From positions 4,571,187 through 4,635,186 of the forward strand of contig NZ_LN831776.1 in the NCBI RefSeq assembly GCF_000981585.1: DNA of 64,000 nucleotides, in the 5' to 3' direction. Source of the stretch: Paenibacillus riograndensis SBR5. Lineage in GTDB: Bacteria > Bacillota > Bacilli > Paenibacillales > Paenibacillaceae. Below are positions 53,720 through 62,684 of this stretch, one piece after another. Below the pieces are notes generated by a model that worked only from the letters and a program-made list of their open reading frames with translations, did no database searches and was not told the origin of the DNA. Each line of letters begins with the position of its first letter. Positions within the stretch are counted from its first letter, which is position 1. Position numbers and translations under genes: made by a program.

Positions 53720-55396
53720 CTAGCTACTGCTAACCGTATAATGGTCCAATGAGATGGGACTGCCGTTCAGTAGAGCTTTTGTTGAAGTAAGACGATCTGT
53801 GCTTAATTGCAAGTGGTCTCCTTTGATGGAGTTATATTGAACTGCCAAGACGGCTCCTGTTTCAAAAGATGGAGCTTGTGCTGCCCGTTCTGCCGCAAAT
53901 GCCGCAAGATCACCGGTCCCCCGCCCGGCAGCTTCTTTAACGCTAATGGCCTCCACAACCACTCCGCTCCGCATCCCTTGGGCAGACACTTCGAGGTATC
54001 CTTCCCGCTCTTTCAGCTGATAGGTATGGGACAGATATACGGCAAAATAGACCTCCCCTGCCTTGCCGAACAGCGCGGCGGGCTCCTTCATCCACTGGCC
54101 ATTGGGCAGCACACCCACAATCGTGTCCGCTTCACCCTCCGGCACCGGGAACAAGGCCAGGATAATGCCCTGATGATACAGCACCTCCATATAACGGCTC
54201 TGATGACGGGGATCGCCCGCGTGATAGCCTTGACCGGGATGGAAGAAATACAGCCGGTTCACGGCATATTCAGGAGACACCGGCAGTGAAAAGGCCCAAC
54301 GCAGCTGCTCATTGTCAAACTCATCTACACGCTCCCATAGTCCGCCTGCTGCAAAGCTCTCAGTAATATACGCATACGAATGAATCAGCGGCTGCGGGCC
54401 CGGATCTTCGGGAACGGCTTTTTGCGTAACCTTGGCGACCTCCACCGGGATCTGCCGGTTCATCGCTGCCGCCCGCACCTGACCCGGCGCTTCATAGAAC
54501 AGGAATCCGGCGTACTCGGTGCGGGGAATAGCTTGCGGCAGCTTGAAATCCCCAAATTGCACATAGTCGTGCAGCACGTTGCCATCCGCCGGAACATCAT
54601 GCGGCCAGCCCCGGGAATGCGCGCCCACCCAGGCTCCCTGCAGATAAAACTGGCCTCGCTCCTTCCACAGGTGATCCAGCATTTCAGCTAGCGTACTCTT
54701 CAGCCCGCTGTCTTCCTCCAGCTCCCACGCGCAGGTGAATGCCTGCACCCAGTGCCAAAACCACGGCAGACTGCCGTATTCCGGCATTCCCTTGTCCCGG
54801 ATATACGCCAGTGTTTTCTCCAGGCTCTGCCGCCCGTCTGCCAGCAGTTCCTCATCTTCGAACAGCTTGCCGAAAATCAGCTTCGCCACCGTATATTTGG
54901 CCTCATGGTGACCAAAGTGAACCACCGGCTTGCGGTAGAAGCCGCTCCGGTAAATATGCCCGATCGCTGTATGAAAAGCAATCCGCAATCCGGCACCCAG
55001 CCTGCTTCCGTAATGCTTGCAGAACCAGACCATCAGGCTGCCCATGATCTCCACGGGCAATTCATGCGGCGCTGCCTCGCGCGGCAGCGGATGCAGGCCG
55101 AGCGGCCAATGCCCGTATAAACGGGTGCCAGGCTGCCGGTTCTGCAGCAGCACCGTTTCCAGCAGCACAGCCTCGGCTTTGCGCTTGCCGGCCTCCCGGT
55201 CAAAAGGCAGCTCAAAGCCGGGCTCCACCGCAGCAGCAAATAGATATGAAGCATAATAAAAGTTGTTTCGCACATCATCATGGAACCACAGCCCGCTGTC
55301 CAGCAGCGGGAGGCGTTCCGCCTCGATTGCGATATTATAGATAATTTCGTTCTGCCGGGCCTGATACGCACCCGCCGCAGATTTAATTTCTCCCAC
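53720..55396 (-). CDS. Unassigned 558-residue protein, possible (alpha/alpha)-toroid carbohydrate enzyme
   Basis: I do not recognise a firm family. Residues 1-300 are helix-rich with repeated Trp/Tyr/His (WFHDDVRNNFYYASYLF, PVVHFGHHEAKYTVAKLIF, WPHDVPADGNVLHDYVQFGDF), which suits an alpha/alpha barrel; residues 300-558 are beta-rich, as in the sandwich of polysaccharide lyases. No signal peptide is seen. It diverges from kduI-deoR-kduD and so may process a uronic-acid oligosaccharide. GTG at 55394-55396 follows GGGGGG; an overlapping ATG frame is on a different phase. The match to any lyase or hydrolase is inference from layout. Confidence 0.5.
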   Translation of the reverse strand: MGEIKSAAGAYQARQNEIIYNIAIEAERLPLLDSGLWFHDDVRNNFYYASYLFAAAVEPGFELPFDREAGKRKAEAVLLETVLLQNRQPGTRLYGHWPLGLHPLPREAAPHELPVEIMGSLMVWFCKHYGSRLGAGLRIAFHTAIGHIYRSGFYRKPVVHFGHHEAKYTVAKLIFGKLFEDEELLADGRQSLEKTLAYIRDKGMPEYGSLPWFWHWVQAFTCAWELEEDSGLKSTLAEMLDHLWKERGQFYLQGAWVGAHSRGWPHDVPADGNVLHDYVQFGDFKLPQAIPRTEYAGFLFYEAPGQVRAAAMNRQIPVEVAKVTQKAVPEDPGPQPLIHSYAYITESFAAGGLWERVDEFDNEQLRWAFSLPVSPEYAVNRLYFFHPGQGYHAGDPRHQSRYMEVLYHQGIILALFPVPEGEADTIVGVLPNGQWMKEPAALFGKAGEVYFAVYLSHTYQLKEREGYLEVSAQGMRSGVVVEAISVKEAAGRGTGDLAAFAAERAAQAPSFETGAVLAVQYNSIKGDHLQLSTDRLTSTKALLNGSPISLDHYTVSSS

Positions 55397-55448
55397 TTCC
55401 GTTCGCCCCCCACCATTTCTTTTATTCTAAATATGTTGTTGCCCGCGC

Positions 55449-55750
55449 ATGAGTGGCGGAATCAAAGGTATTTCTGCCTTTGATTCCGGCCTATCCGCAA
55501 CGTCGAGCCAATTCAAAGGTATTTCTACCTCTGATTTCGCCAAATCCGGTACGCTGAGCCAATTCAAGGGTATTTTTACCTTTGATTTCGCCAAATCCGC
55601 AACGTCGAGCCAATTCAAAGGTATTTCTACCTCTGATTTCCGCCAAATCCGGTACGCTGAGCCAATTCAAGGGTATTTCTACCTTTGATTTCGCCAAATC
55701 CGGTACGTCGAGCCAATTCAAAGGCACTTCTACCTTTCATTTCAGCGCAC
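55449..55750. repeat. Array of six 51-bp hairpin units
   Basis: Units begin (TCAAAGGTA) at 55462, 55513, 55564, 55615, 55667 and 55718; one step is 52 because of an added C. Each has the dyad TCAAAGGTA-TTTC-TACCTTTGA and a conserved spacer with GCCAAATCCGGTACG. Two subtypes alternate (CTGAGCC and GTCGAGCC ends). The last unit is diverged. Confidence 0.85.
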
Positions 55751-55962
55751 CCACCTATTCTGCACGGTCTTGCCGATCGGCAGCATTCATACCGGTGATA
55801 CCCCCACCCCCGTCACGGCCCTCTGCCAGAAACTCTGCTGCAATCACTTGCCCAGCGGAATGTTCTAATGATTGAATCTCGTTTCCGGGATGACTGCCAC
55901 GTTCACGCAGAGCTCTTTCCGCAGTCTCTCCAGCTGGAAATTCATTCTTATTCCAGTTCTAT

Positions 55963-55976
55963 TGTGCACGCTTTCA
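55963..55976. promoter_or_regulatory. cre-like site upstream of kduI
   Basis: TGTGCACGCTTTCA matches the CcpA consensus with two mismatches, about 140 bases before the kduI start. Weak but in the expected place for a catabolic operon. Confidence 0.3.
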
Positions 55977-56117
55977 GTTCACATGGCAATATCTAAACCT
56001 AATAAATAAACTAAAATAAACGTAATAAAAAAGATTATCTCTTGCAAAATGAACTTATATGGATTAAATTGTACCTATACGAACGAAAATATGTTTGCGA
56101 AGGAGATTGAATATTCA

Positions 56118-56951
56118 ATGGAAAGACGTTTCGCATCCCATCCCAATGAAGTGAAGCAATTTGACACCGCGCGTCTGCGCAAGGAGTTCCACATTCCAGT
56201 CATTTTTGCTCCGGATGAACTGAAGCTTGTCCTGACCCATGAAGACCGTATGATCGTAGGCGGCGCTAATCCGGTGAATAAAGATGTAGCGCTCACCACC
56301 GACCTGAAAGAGCTTGGGGTTACTTATTTCCTGGAACGCCGTGAACTGGGTGTGATCAATGTCGGAGGCAAAGGTTCGGTTGTTGTAGACGGAACAGAAT
56401 ATGAAATAGATTTCAAAGAATGTCTGTATGTAGGGCAAGGCGCCAAAGATGTTATTTTCAAAAGCGCCGACAGTGCCAAGCCTGCCAAGTTCTACCTGAA
56501 CTCGGCTCCTGCACACCAGTCCTACCCTACTACCAAAACAACGCTGGCAGAATCCGAATCCGGCGCAATGGGCGGTTTGGAGAACTCCAACGAACGTACC
56601 ATTCACCGCTTCATTCATGCGGGTGGCGTACAAAGCGCACAGCTCGTTATGGGGATGACCCAGCTGAAACCGGGCAGCATGTGGAATACAATGCCATCCC
56701 ATACTCACCCGCGCCGGATGGAGGCCTACTTCTATTTCGATCTTCCAGACGACTCCATCGTATTCCATCTCATGGGCGAGCCTACCGAGACCCGTCACAT
56801 CGTAATGCACAATGAACAGGCAGTCATTTCTCCAAGCTGGTCCATCCACAGCGGTGTGGGTACGCACAACTACACCTTTATCTGGAGCATGGCCGGCGAC
56901 AATAAACGTTATGATGATATGGACCCCGTAGGCATGAAAGAATTACAATAG
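56118..56951 (+). CDS. kduI: 5-dehydro-4-deoxy-D-glucuronate isomerase KduI
   Basis: This 277-residue cupin-fold enzyme isomerises 5-keto-4-deoxyuronate to 2,5-diketo-3-deoxygluconate in breakdown of pectin or glycosaminoglycan uronates. The metal-binding histidines are in SHTHPRRMEAYFYF, with the C-terminal IHSGVGTHNYTFIWSMAGDN. Length is exactly that of the family when starting at ATG 56118, where AAGGAG is 12 bases upstream; a longer frame from 56049 adds 23 residues foreign to the family. First gene of kduI-deoR-kduD. Confidence 0.96.
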   Translation: MERRFASHPNEVKQFDTARLRKEFHIPVIFAPDELKLVLTHEDRMIVGGANPVNKDVALTTDLKELGVTYFLERRELGVINVGGKGSVVVDGTEYEIDFKECLYVGQGAKDVIFKSADSAKPAKFYLNSAPAHQSYPTTKTTLAESESGAMGGLENSNERTIHRFIHAGGVQSAQLVMGMTQLKPGSMWNTMPSHTHPRRMEAYFYFDLPDDSIVFHLMGEPTETRHIVMHNEQAVISPSWSIHSGVGTHNYTFIWSMAGDNKRYDDMDPVGMKELQ

Positions 56952-56985
56952 AACAAAAACAACTACGGAAAGATGAGGCAAGCGG

Positions 56986-57741
56986 ATGAACCCGATACGG
57001 CGGCACGAAATGATTATGGAAGTTTTGCTCAACCAGAAGGATGTAACGGTGAACGAGCTGAGCGACAAGCTCCAGGTGACAGGAAAAACAATCCGCGAGG
57101 ACCTAAGCAAGCTGGAGGAACAGGGACTGATTATGCGCGTCCACGGCGGAGCCGTGCTGGCCCAGAGCGACCAGTTTGGCATTCTGCCCTCCAAGAACCC
57201 TTTGGATAAATATTCCGACGAAAAAACGGAGATTGCGCAGCTGGCGCTGGCCCATATTGCCGAGGATGATATTATTGCCCTGGACGGCGGCAGCACCACG
57301 CTTGAAATTGCCCGGAGGCTGGACAACATCCCGCTGACGGTCATCACCAATGATGTGTACATCATCAGCGAACTGGTTCAGAAAGACCGCATTCGTCTTG
57401 TCGTGCCCGGAGGCTACCGTGTCCGCAATATACTGGCAGGTCCTGAAGCTGTCTCCTATGTCCAAAAGCTTAATATAGAAAAAGCCTTTCTGTCGGCTAC
57501 AGCCGTTCATATTGAACACGGGCTGTCGATTTACACCGGTGATTTCATCGATTTCAAGCAAGCTTTAGTATCCACTGCCCGCACAGTGTTCGCCGTATGT
57601 GACCATCACAAATTCGGGCATACCGCGCTGCGCACGTTCGCTTCATTGCAGGAAGTTGACGTGCTGCTTACCGATAGCGGTCTTGCACAAGAAACTGCCG
57701 AGCAGTTCCGGAACGCAGGCGTCAACATCGAATGCGGGTAG
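56986..57741 (+). CDS. DeoR-family regulator of the kdu operon
   Basis: A 251-residue DeoR-type protein: winged helix at residues 6-57 (VTVNELSDKLQVTGKTIREDL, HGGAVLA) and the sensor domain with LDGGSTTLEIARRL and TDVYIISEL-like regions. It lies 34 bp downstream of kduI and 61 bp before kduD, so it probably represses its own operon and responds to a KDG-type intermediate or its phosphate. Confidence 0.9.
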   Translation: MNPIRRHEMIMEVLLNQKDVTVNELSDKLQVTGKTIREDLSKLEEQGLIMRVHGGAVLAQSDQFGILPSKNPLDKYSDEKTEIAQLALAHIAEDDIIALDGGSTTLEIARRLDNIPLTVITNDVYIISELVQKDRIRLVVPGGYRVRNILAGPEAVSYVQKLNIEKAFLSATAVHIEHGLSIYTGDFIDFKQALVSTARTVFAVCDHHKFGHTALRTFASLQEVDVLLTDSGLAQETAEQFRNAGVNIECG

Positions 57742-57802
57742 AATCAGAATCTATCGAAGCATCGCAGGATGCTCATTAATGTGTATAAAGGAGAGAAATA
57801 AT

Positions 57803-58558
57803 ATGTCATCTTTATTCAGTTTGGCAGGTAAAACAGCAATCGTAACCGGTGCTGCCCAAGGTCTTGGACAAGGGATTGCCCTTGCATTCGCAGAAGCAGG
57901 CGCAGACGTGATCTCCGCTTCCCTCAATGCAAGTGACGAAACGGTAGCCGCCGCCAAAGCCTTTGGCGTAAAAGCCCTCAGCATCGCAGGCGATCTGAGC
58001 GATCACACCAAGCTGCAAGGCATGTTCGACGAGGCTGTTGCTTTTACCGGGAAAGTAGACATTCTTGTCAACTGCGCAGGCATGATCCGCCGCACTCCAG
58101 CCAAAGACCACAGCGAAAAAGACTGGTTCGATGTCATCAACCTGAACTTGAACACGGTGTTCCTGCTGTCGCAAATCGCCGGCCGCCACTTCCTGGAAAG
58201 AGGCAACGGTAAAATCATCAACATCTGCTCCATGCTCTCCTACCAGGGGGGAATCAACGTGCCTGGGTATACCGCGAGCAAGCACGGCGTAGCCGGTTTG
58301 ACCAAAGCTTTTGCCAATGAATGGGCCGGCTCCGGTCTGAACATCAATGCCATCGCTCCAGGCTATATGGCTACTGAGAACACCGCTCCAATCCGTGCCG
58401 ACCAGAACCGTGCGGACTCCATTCTCGACCGTATTCCTGCGGGACGCTGGGGAACTGCTGAAGATGTGAAGGGCCCGGCGGTATTCCTTGCCTCCGCTGC
58501 CTCCGACTATCTGAACGGCCACATTCTGAATGTAGACGGCGGCTGGATGGCCAGATAA
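57803..58558 (+). CDS. kduD: 2-dehydro-3-deoxy-D-gluconate 5-dehydrogenase KduD (SDR)
   Basis: A 251-residue short-chain dehydrogenase that reduces 2,5-diketo-3-deoxygluconate to KDG. The NAD motif TGAAQGLGQGIA is near residue 15, the NCAG motif near 80 and the catalytic Ser, Tyr and Lys in CSMLSYQGGINVPGYTASKH. ATG at 57803 follows AAAGGAGAG; earlier in-frame starts lie in the DeoR gene. The kinase and aldolase (KdgK, KdgA) that finish the path are not in the window. Confidence 0.95.
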   Translation: MSSLFSLAGKTAIVTGAAQGLGQGIALAFAEAGADVISASLNASDETVAAAKAFGVKALSIAGDLSDHTKLQGMFDEAVAFTGKVDILVNCAGMIRRTPAKDHSEKDWFDVINLNLNTVFLLSQIAGRHFLERGNGKIINICSMLSYQGGINVPGYTASKHGVAGLTKAFANEWAGSGLNINAIAPGYMATENTAPIRADQNRADSILDRIPAGRWGTAEDVKGPAVFLASAASDYLNGHILNVDGGWMAR

Positions 58559-58571
58559 CGCCCTATAATAC

Positions 58572-58610
58572 AACCCCCCGGTTGCTTCTTATGAAGCGCA
58601 GCCGGGGGTT
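58572..58610 (+). terminator. Terminator of kduI-deoR-kduD
   Basis: ACCCCCCGGTTGC pairs with GCAGCCGGGGGTT, followed by TAG. It also lies at the 3' end of the convergent ABC permease gene. Confidence 0.8.
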
Positions 58611-58622
58611 TAGTACGTTCAT

Positions 58623-60047
58623 TTATAGTCTGCTCATAACCTGAGGACGCGTTATATTGTCTGAAATCTTCATTAGGCAGATCAGATCGCCAAGCAGCAG
58701 GATAACGGAATAGATCAGCGTCCACAGGATCGGGCCCGGGGCCAGATAGAGAATCGCCAGTACCGGGAGAACGAACAGAAACGACAGCAGGCTTGTGGCA
58801 TACAAGCCGTGACGCGGAGTTTGCAATCGTACAGAAAGAATGGCCGCGATTAAAATCATGGATATGGACGACAGGATGCTGACCGAAAACAGCAGGATAA
58901 GCTGTGAGGCCGTATACTCCGGGATGGGGGCCAGGTCAGGCATAAGGAGCGGGATCAGCCGGCTGCCCGCCCATGTCAGCAAGGCGGAGACGGCCAGCAT
59001 GACCGCAGTCACCAGGACCGGAACGGTACACTTGGCAAGCAAGACCGGCCGGAGCTGCAGAGGCGTGGATAACAAGGATTCTCCTGTCTTATAGACCTTC
59101 TCTCCGCCAATGGAGTAGGCGATTAAGTTGGACGGTACTCTCGGTATGAGCAGGACGGTCAGAATCACTGCATAGTTAAGGTCGAACGTCCCAGTAAAAT
59201 ACAGCAGCAGACACACAGCAGCAACCGGCGAGAAGCACAGCAGTCCAAAGCTGAGCAGCAATGATTTTAGAGTCATCAGTGCCTTCCATTCAAACTTCAG
59301 AACAATGCCAAACTGCGACTTCGGCCGCCTTGAAGAAACACGATGCTTATGCACTCTCTCCGGCTTCCGGACCGTTCCCGGCTTGAAGAAATCCGGCTGC
59401 TTCATTCTTGTGACCCTCACCGAATATACCGACAGGACACTTAAGTAAATCAGTGCACAAACAGCCCCCACAGCCATTGCTGAGATCCAGTCAGCGGTCG
59501 CGATAACCCCCAGACACACCACGAACAGCAGCCCCAGCGGATAAGCCATCCACGACACCCGGCTGTTGGCCGCCCGCATATCCCCCGATGTTGAAGAAGC
59601 ATACACTCCCGCAATACAGATTGCGCTGTAATTCAATACTGCCAGGCCCATAATACCAAGCCATTGCCAAGGAAGCAGCGCCGGTTCACCTCTGACCAGA
59701 AAGCACGATAACGCGGAGCAAAAGACGGTTATGGTGAAATAACTGACCGCAAATACGCAGCAGAATTGTAACTTCCTCCAAATAATGCTTTTCCCGTTCA
59801 AGGGGCTTGACAGGAGCGTTTCCAGGGTCCGGTGCTCCCGTTCACCCGCCAGGCTGTCAGAGAGCAGAGGTCTTAATAAGATAGCCGTAAGCAAAGCACC
59901 TATAGTTAAAGACGCTTCTATCCCTTGCGTGAGGATTGGAATAATGATGCCGGTAATGGCGATAGACAGGCCGTAAAAGAGGAGCATCCCTTTTTCCCTG
60001 CTGAACTCTTCACACGCTGCGCGAAAAACAGGATAGGATCGTGTCAT
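58623..60047 (-). CDS. ABC-2 type transporter permease
   Basis: A 474-residue membrane protein with about twelve predicted helices in two halves linked by a basic cytoplasmic stretch (KPERVHKHRVSSRRPKSQ region). The large two-lobed form resembles NatB-type sodium/antibiotic exporter permeases. Its start overlaps the ATPase gene by 4 bp. Substrate unknown. Confidence 0.82.
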   Translation of the reverse strand: MTRSYPVFRAACEEFSREKGMLLFYGLSIAITGIIIPILTQGIEASLTIGALLTAILLRPLLSDSLAGEREHRTLETLLSSPLNGKSIIWRKLQFCCVFAVSYFTITVFCSALSCFLVRGEPALLPWQWLGIMGLAVLNYSAICIAGVYASSTSGDMRAANSRVSWMAYPLGLLFVVCLGVIATADWISAMAVGAVCALIYLSVLSVYSVRVTRMKQPDFFKPGTVRKPERVHKHRVSSRRPKSQFGIVLKFEWKALMTLKSLLLSFGLLCFSPVAAVCLLLYFTGTFDLNYAVILTVLLIPRVPSNLIAYSIGGEKVYKTGESLLSTPLQLRPVLLAKCTVPVLVTAVMLAVSALLTWAGSRLIPLLMPDLAPIPEYTASQLILLFSVSILSSISMILIAAILSVRLQTPRHGLYATSLLSFLFVLPVLAILYLAPGPILWTLIYSVILLLGDLICLMKISDNITRPQVMSRL

Positions 60048-60796
60048 TTCCGTCCTGCCCCCTGCTCAAGTTCCATATACAGCTTTTCCAGACTGAACTG
60101 TCCGCGCTCCATATAGTGTCCGCTGTCTTCCAGCGCTGCAATCAAGCCGGTAAAAATATTCTGCCCATGCCGCAAAACCGTAATTTTATCACATATTTTC
60201 TGGACCTCCTCCAGATTATGTGTGGTCATGATGATCGTCGTGCCCTGCTCCTTCGCAAGCCGTAATAACATCGCCCTTAAATCTGCGGTGCTGACAGGAT
60301 CAAGCCCGTTCGTCGGCTCATCCAGAATGAGGATGCGGGGGTTGTGGAGCATGGCGCGGATCAGGGCGGTCTTTTTGCTCATACCGGTTGAAAGACCTTT
60401 TACAAGGGCCCGTTTCTTGTCCTGCATCGCGAACGTCCGCAACAGCTCATCAATGCGTCCATCCGATTCTGCACGGCTCATGCCGTAAATGTCAGCGTAA
60501 TACATCAGATTATCCAGGACGGTCATGGACTCGTACAACCCAACATCCTCAGACAATACGCCGCACATCCCCCGTACCGTACTCCCGTCCTTAATGGGAT
60601 GGCTTCCAAACACCGTGACCGTTCCATCGTCCGGCTCCAGCAGCCCCAGAAGCAACCGGAGGGTTGTAGTCTTGCCCGCACCATTATGCCCAAGCAGCGC
60701 ATAGATCTCCCCCTCCGAGATAGTAAGATTAAGCCCGTTAACGGCAGCCACTCCGCCAAAGGATTTGCTGATCCCTTCAAACCGTATGTCGCCCAT
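60044..60796 (-). CDS. ABC transporter ATP-binding protein
   Basis: A 250-residue ATPase with Walker A GHNGAGKTT, signature LSTGMSKKTAL and Walker B ILILDEPTNGLDP, then TTHNLEEVQ. ATG at 60794-60796 follows GGGGGAGT; a longer frame from 60862 has no site. It is coupled to the permease. The divergent XRE gene only ~170 bp away may regulate it. Confidence 0.92.
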   Translation of the reverse strand: MGDIRFEGISKSFGGVAAVNGLNLTISEGEIYALLGHNGAGKTTTLRLLLGLLEPDDGTVTVFGSHPIKDGSTVRGMCGVLSEDVGLYESMTVLDNLMYYADIYGMSRAESDGRIDELLRTFAMQDKKRALVKGLSTGMSKKTALIRAMLHNPRILILDEPTNGLDPVSTADLRAMLLRLAKEQGTTIIMTTHNLEEVQKICDKITVLRHGQNIFTGLIAALEDSGHYMERGQFSLEKLYMELEQGAGRK

Positions 60797-60964
60797 ACTC
60801 CCCCGCCCCACTTTTAAGATTATCGTTATGTATAGCTTACTGCACATTTTTTGTGTAGTCAACTATACATAAATGGTATAGTGAACTTGACTATTCTCCG
60901 GTTCGTGCACCATAATATTGGAGTTAAGGTGAACCAAAATGGATCCGAAGGAGGTGGCGTGCCG

Positions 60965-61186
60965 GTGAAAACAAGAATACGCGAGCTGCGCAAAGAGCGG
61001 CGGATTTCCCAGGAGGAATTGGCTAAAGCCTTGCGCGTGACGCGCCATACCATCACTTCGATTGAGAATGAGAAATATACGGCCTCCCTTCCACTCGCAT
61101 ATAAGATTTCCAGGTTTTTCGGCTTGCCGATTGAGGACATTTTTGATTTTTCAGATGTGGAGGATATCGATTATGACATCTTTTGA
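60965..61186 (+). CDS. Small XRE-family regulator (YozG/YdeT-like)
   Basis: A 73-residue single helix-turn-helix protein: KTRIRELRKERRISQEELAKALRVTRHTITSIENEKY is the DNA-binding part, followed by a short acidic tail ending DIDYDIF. The start is GTG at 60965 or 60959; both follow AGGAGGTGG. Small solo HTH genes of this type in bacilli are commonly cotranscribed with a membrane protein, as here with the next gene, and adjoin ABC transporters they control. Confidence 0.85.
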   Translation: MKTRIRELRKERRISQEELAKALRVTRHTITSIENEKYTASLPLAYKISRFFGLPIEDIFDFSDVEDIDYDIF

Positions 61187-61625
61187 ACAGGAGTTAAGAC
61201 GGCGGATACGTATAATGACCCTCTATGCGGTTACTATCGGGATAACCGTTATTGTCGCGTTTGTGCTTAAAGCGTTTGTGTATGGCAGCATCGATACGCT
61301 TGACAGCTGGGACATCGGGATTCTTGCCGGGTTATTGCTCGGGGCTGAAGTCTCTGCATTCCTCCGTATTGCCCGGCTCCGCAGAGCACTCCAGAGCTCT
61401 GAAGTCCTGGAAGCTTTACATATTGCTGAGAAGGACGAACGCAATCGGATGATTGCCCTCAGAACGGCCAGAGCCGGTATGACGCTTACCATTCTCCTGT
61501 TATCTTTGTCTGCCGTTGCCGCGTCCCTTATCAGCAAAGTTGTTTTCTTGACTATCGCTATTATATTAGCAGCGCTGTTGGCGTTGTACTTTGTGCTGGC
61601 GGCGTATTATTCCCGGAAAATGTAA
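61173..61625 (+). CDS. Small membrane protein coupled to the XRE regulator
   Basis: A 150-residue protein with four predicted membrane helices (about residues 12-32, 42-60, 90-115 and 118-145) and a basic cytoplasmic loop between the second and third. It overlaps the XRE gene by 14 bp in another frame (ATG 61173), with GGAGG upstream. DUF-type partner proteins of small XRE regulators often act as membrane anti-regulators; function here is unknown. Confidence 0.75.
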   Translation: MTSFEQELRRRIRIMTLYAVTIGITVIVAFVLKAFVYGSIDTLDSWDIGILAGLLLGAEVSAFLRIARLRRALQSSEVLEALHIAEKDERNRMIALRTARAGMTLTILLLSLSAVAASLISKVVFLTIAIILAALLALYFVLAAYYSRKM

Positions 61626-61652
61626 CTTAACTATGCGAAGGAGCCTACTGGT

Positions 61653-62276
61653 ATGAACGAAGAATTACTGGCTACGTTTGATGAGCAAGGCAACCGCACC
61701 GGTGCTGCTCCCCGGGACGAGGTTCACCGCCTAGGTCTCTGGCATGAGACCTTCCACTGCTGGTTTGTCCGTAGGGATGCCGGCGGGCTGATGATCTACC
61801 TGCAACTCCGCAGCCTGCACAAAAGAGACTACGCCGGGCTGCTCGACATCACCGCTGCCGGACATCTGCTGGCGGATGAGACCGTTGTGGACGGTGTCTG
61901 CGAGGTCCAGGAGGAGCTGGGGATCGCGGTGGATTTTGACCAGTTGAAGCCGCTGGGGGTTATCCCCTACCAGATGGATACCGCCGGCTTCATTGACCGT
62001 GAACGGGCCCATGTGTTTGTCTACGAGAACCACTATGCACTCAGTGAGTTCACACCGCAGCAGGAAGAGGTCGCCGGAATCGTCCAGGCCCGCTTCGCAG
62101 ACTTCCGCAGCTTCATCACTGGAGGCAGCAGCAAGCTTCATGTAGAAGGCTTCCGGGTCGAGGGTGACGGTGAACGAATCGTGCTGGATGAGCAGGTGGA
62201 GTTCTCTCAGTTGGTTCCGCATGAGCGTGAGTATTATATGCGGGTGATTGAGGGTATTGAGGTGCTGTATGGCTGA
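61653..62276 (+). CDS. Nudix hydrolase (IPP isomerase-like subgroup)
   Basis: A 207-residue protein. The Nudix box region reads GHLLADETVVDGVCEVQEELGI when taken in two parts: GHLLADETVVDG, then VCEVQEELGI. In the relatives I remember the Cys before Glu is Arg (REV.EELG), so a general Nudix residue is replaced, a single-base change of CGC to TGC. Metal-binding glutamates EE are kept. The substrate is unknown. The start follows GAAGGAG. It is followed by a 51-bp repeat array. Confidence 0.85.
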   Translation: MNEELLATFDEQGNRTGAAPRDEVHRLGLWHETFHCWFVRRDAGGLMIYLQLRSLHKRDYAGLLDITAAGHLLADETVVDGVCEVQEELGIAVDFDQLKPLGVIPYQMDTAGFIDRERAHVFVYENHYALSEFTPQQEEVAGIVQARFADFRSFITGGSSKLHVEGFRVEGDGERIVLDEQVEFSQLVPHEREYYMRVIEGIEVLYG

Positions 62277-62348
62277 TGCTATGCAAGGCATTCCGGGCCG
62301 GCCGCCCAGAGGGGGAGCGTAATCAGCCTAAATGCCTAACTTGAGCGC

Positions 62349-62585
62349 AATGTGGTCGGTTTTTCGATTACATTTGGTCCAGATGCCTTCGCCACATCAA
62401 ATGTGGTCGGTTTTTCGATTACATTTGGTCCAGATGCCCTCACCACATCAAATGTGGTCGGTTTTTCGATTACATTTGGTCCAGATGCCCTCGCCACACC
62501 AAATGTGGTCGGTTTTTCGACTACATTTGCTCCTCACGCCCCGCACCAGCTCAATGTGATCGGTTTTTCGATTACATTTGGACCA
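62349..62585. repeat. Array of five 51-bp hairpin units
   Basis: Units begin at 62349, 62400, 62451, 62502 and 62553, exactly 51 bp apart. Each has AAATGTGGTCG, then TTTTT, then CGATTACATTT (imperfect inverted arms) and a spacer with GGTCCAGATGCC. The fifth is the most diverged. Frames over the array run on the plus strand without stop, but there is no ribosome site. The rest of 62277-62684 holds a terminator. Confidence 0.85.
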
Positions 62586-62609
62586 CGCGCGCCTACACAA
62601 CCATAAACG

Positions 62610-62650
62610 CAGCGCAGCGACCCTCCTATAACAGGAGAATCGCTGCGCTG
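62610..62650 (-). terminator. Terminator of the GH42 gene
   Basis: CAGCGCAGCGA pairs with TCGCTGCGCTG, with CTCCT/AGGAG inside. It lies about 35 bases after the GH42 stop on the minus strand. The T tract is short. Confidence 0.6.
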
Positions 62651-62684
62651 TTTAAGTTATATACTTTTTAAAATCTGCTTCGCC

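Larger units (their letters stand above)
55397..56117. other. Divergent region between the 558-residue gene and kduI
   Basis: Holds the six-unit 51-bp array (55462-55750) and, nearer kduI, a cre-like site. No gene is supported; short frames over the array exist on both strands because 51 is a multiple of three. Confidence 0.5.

Noticed and set aside
55449..55750. Short repeated open frames on both strands over the 51-bp array
   Set aside because: They arise because the unit is a multiple of three bases; there is no ribosome site and the repeat forms hairpins in intergenic DNA.
62332..62606. Repetitive 75- and 84-residue frames over the second 51-bp array
   Set aside because: Same reason: periodic sequence without stop codons, no ribosome site, no similarity to a protein.
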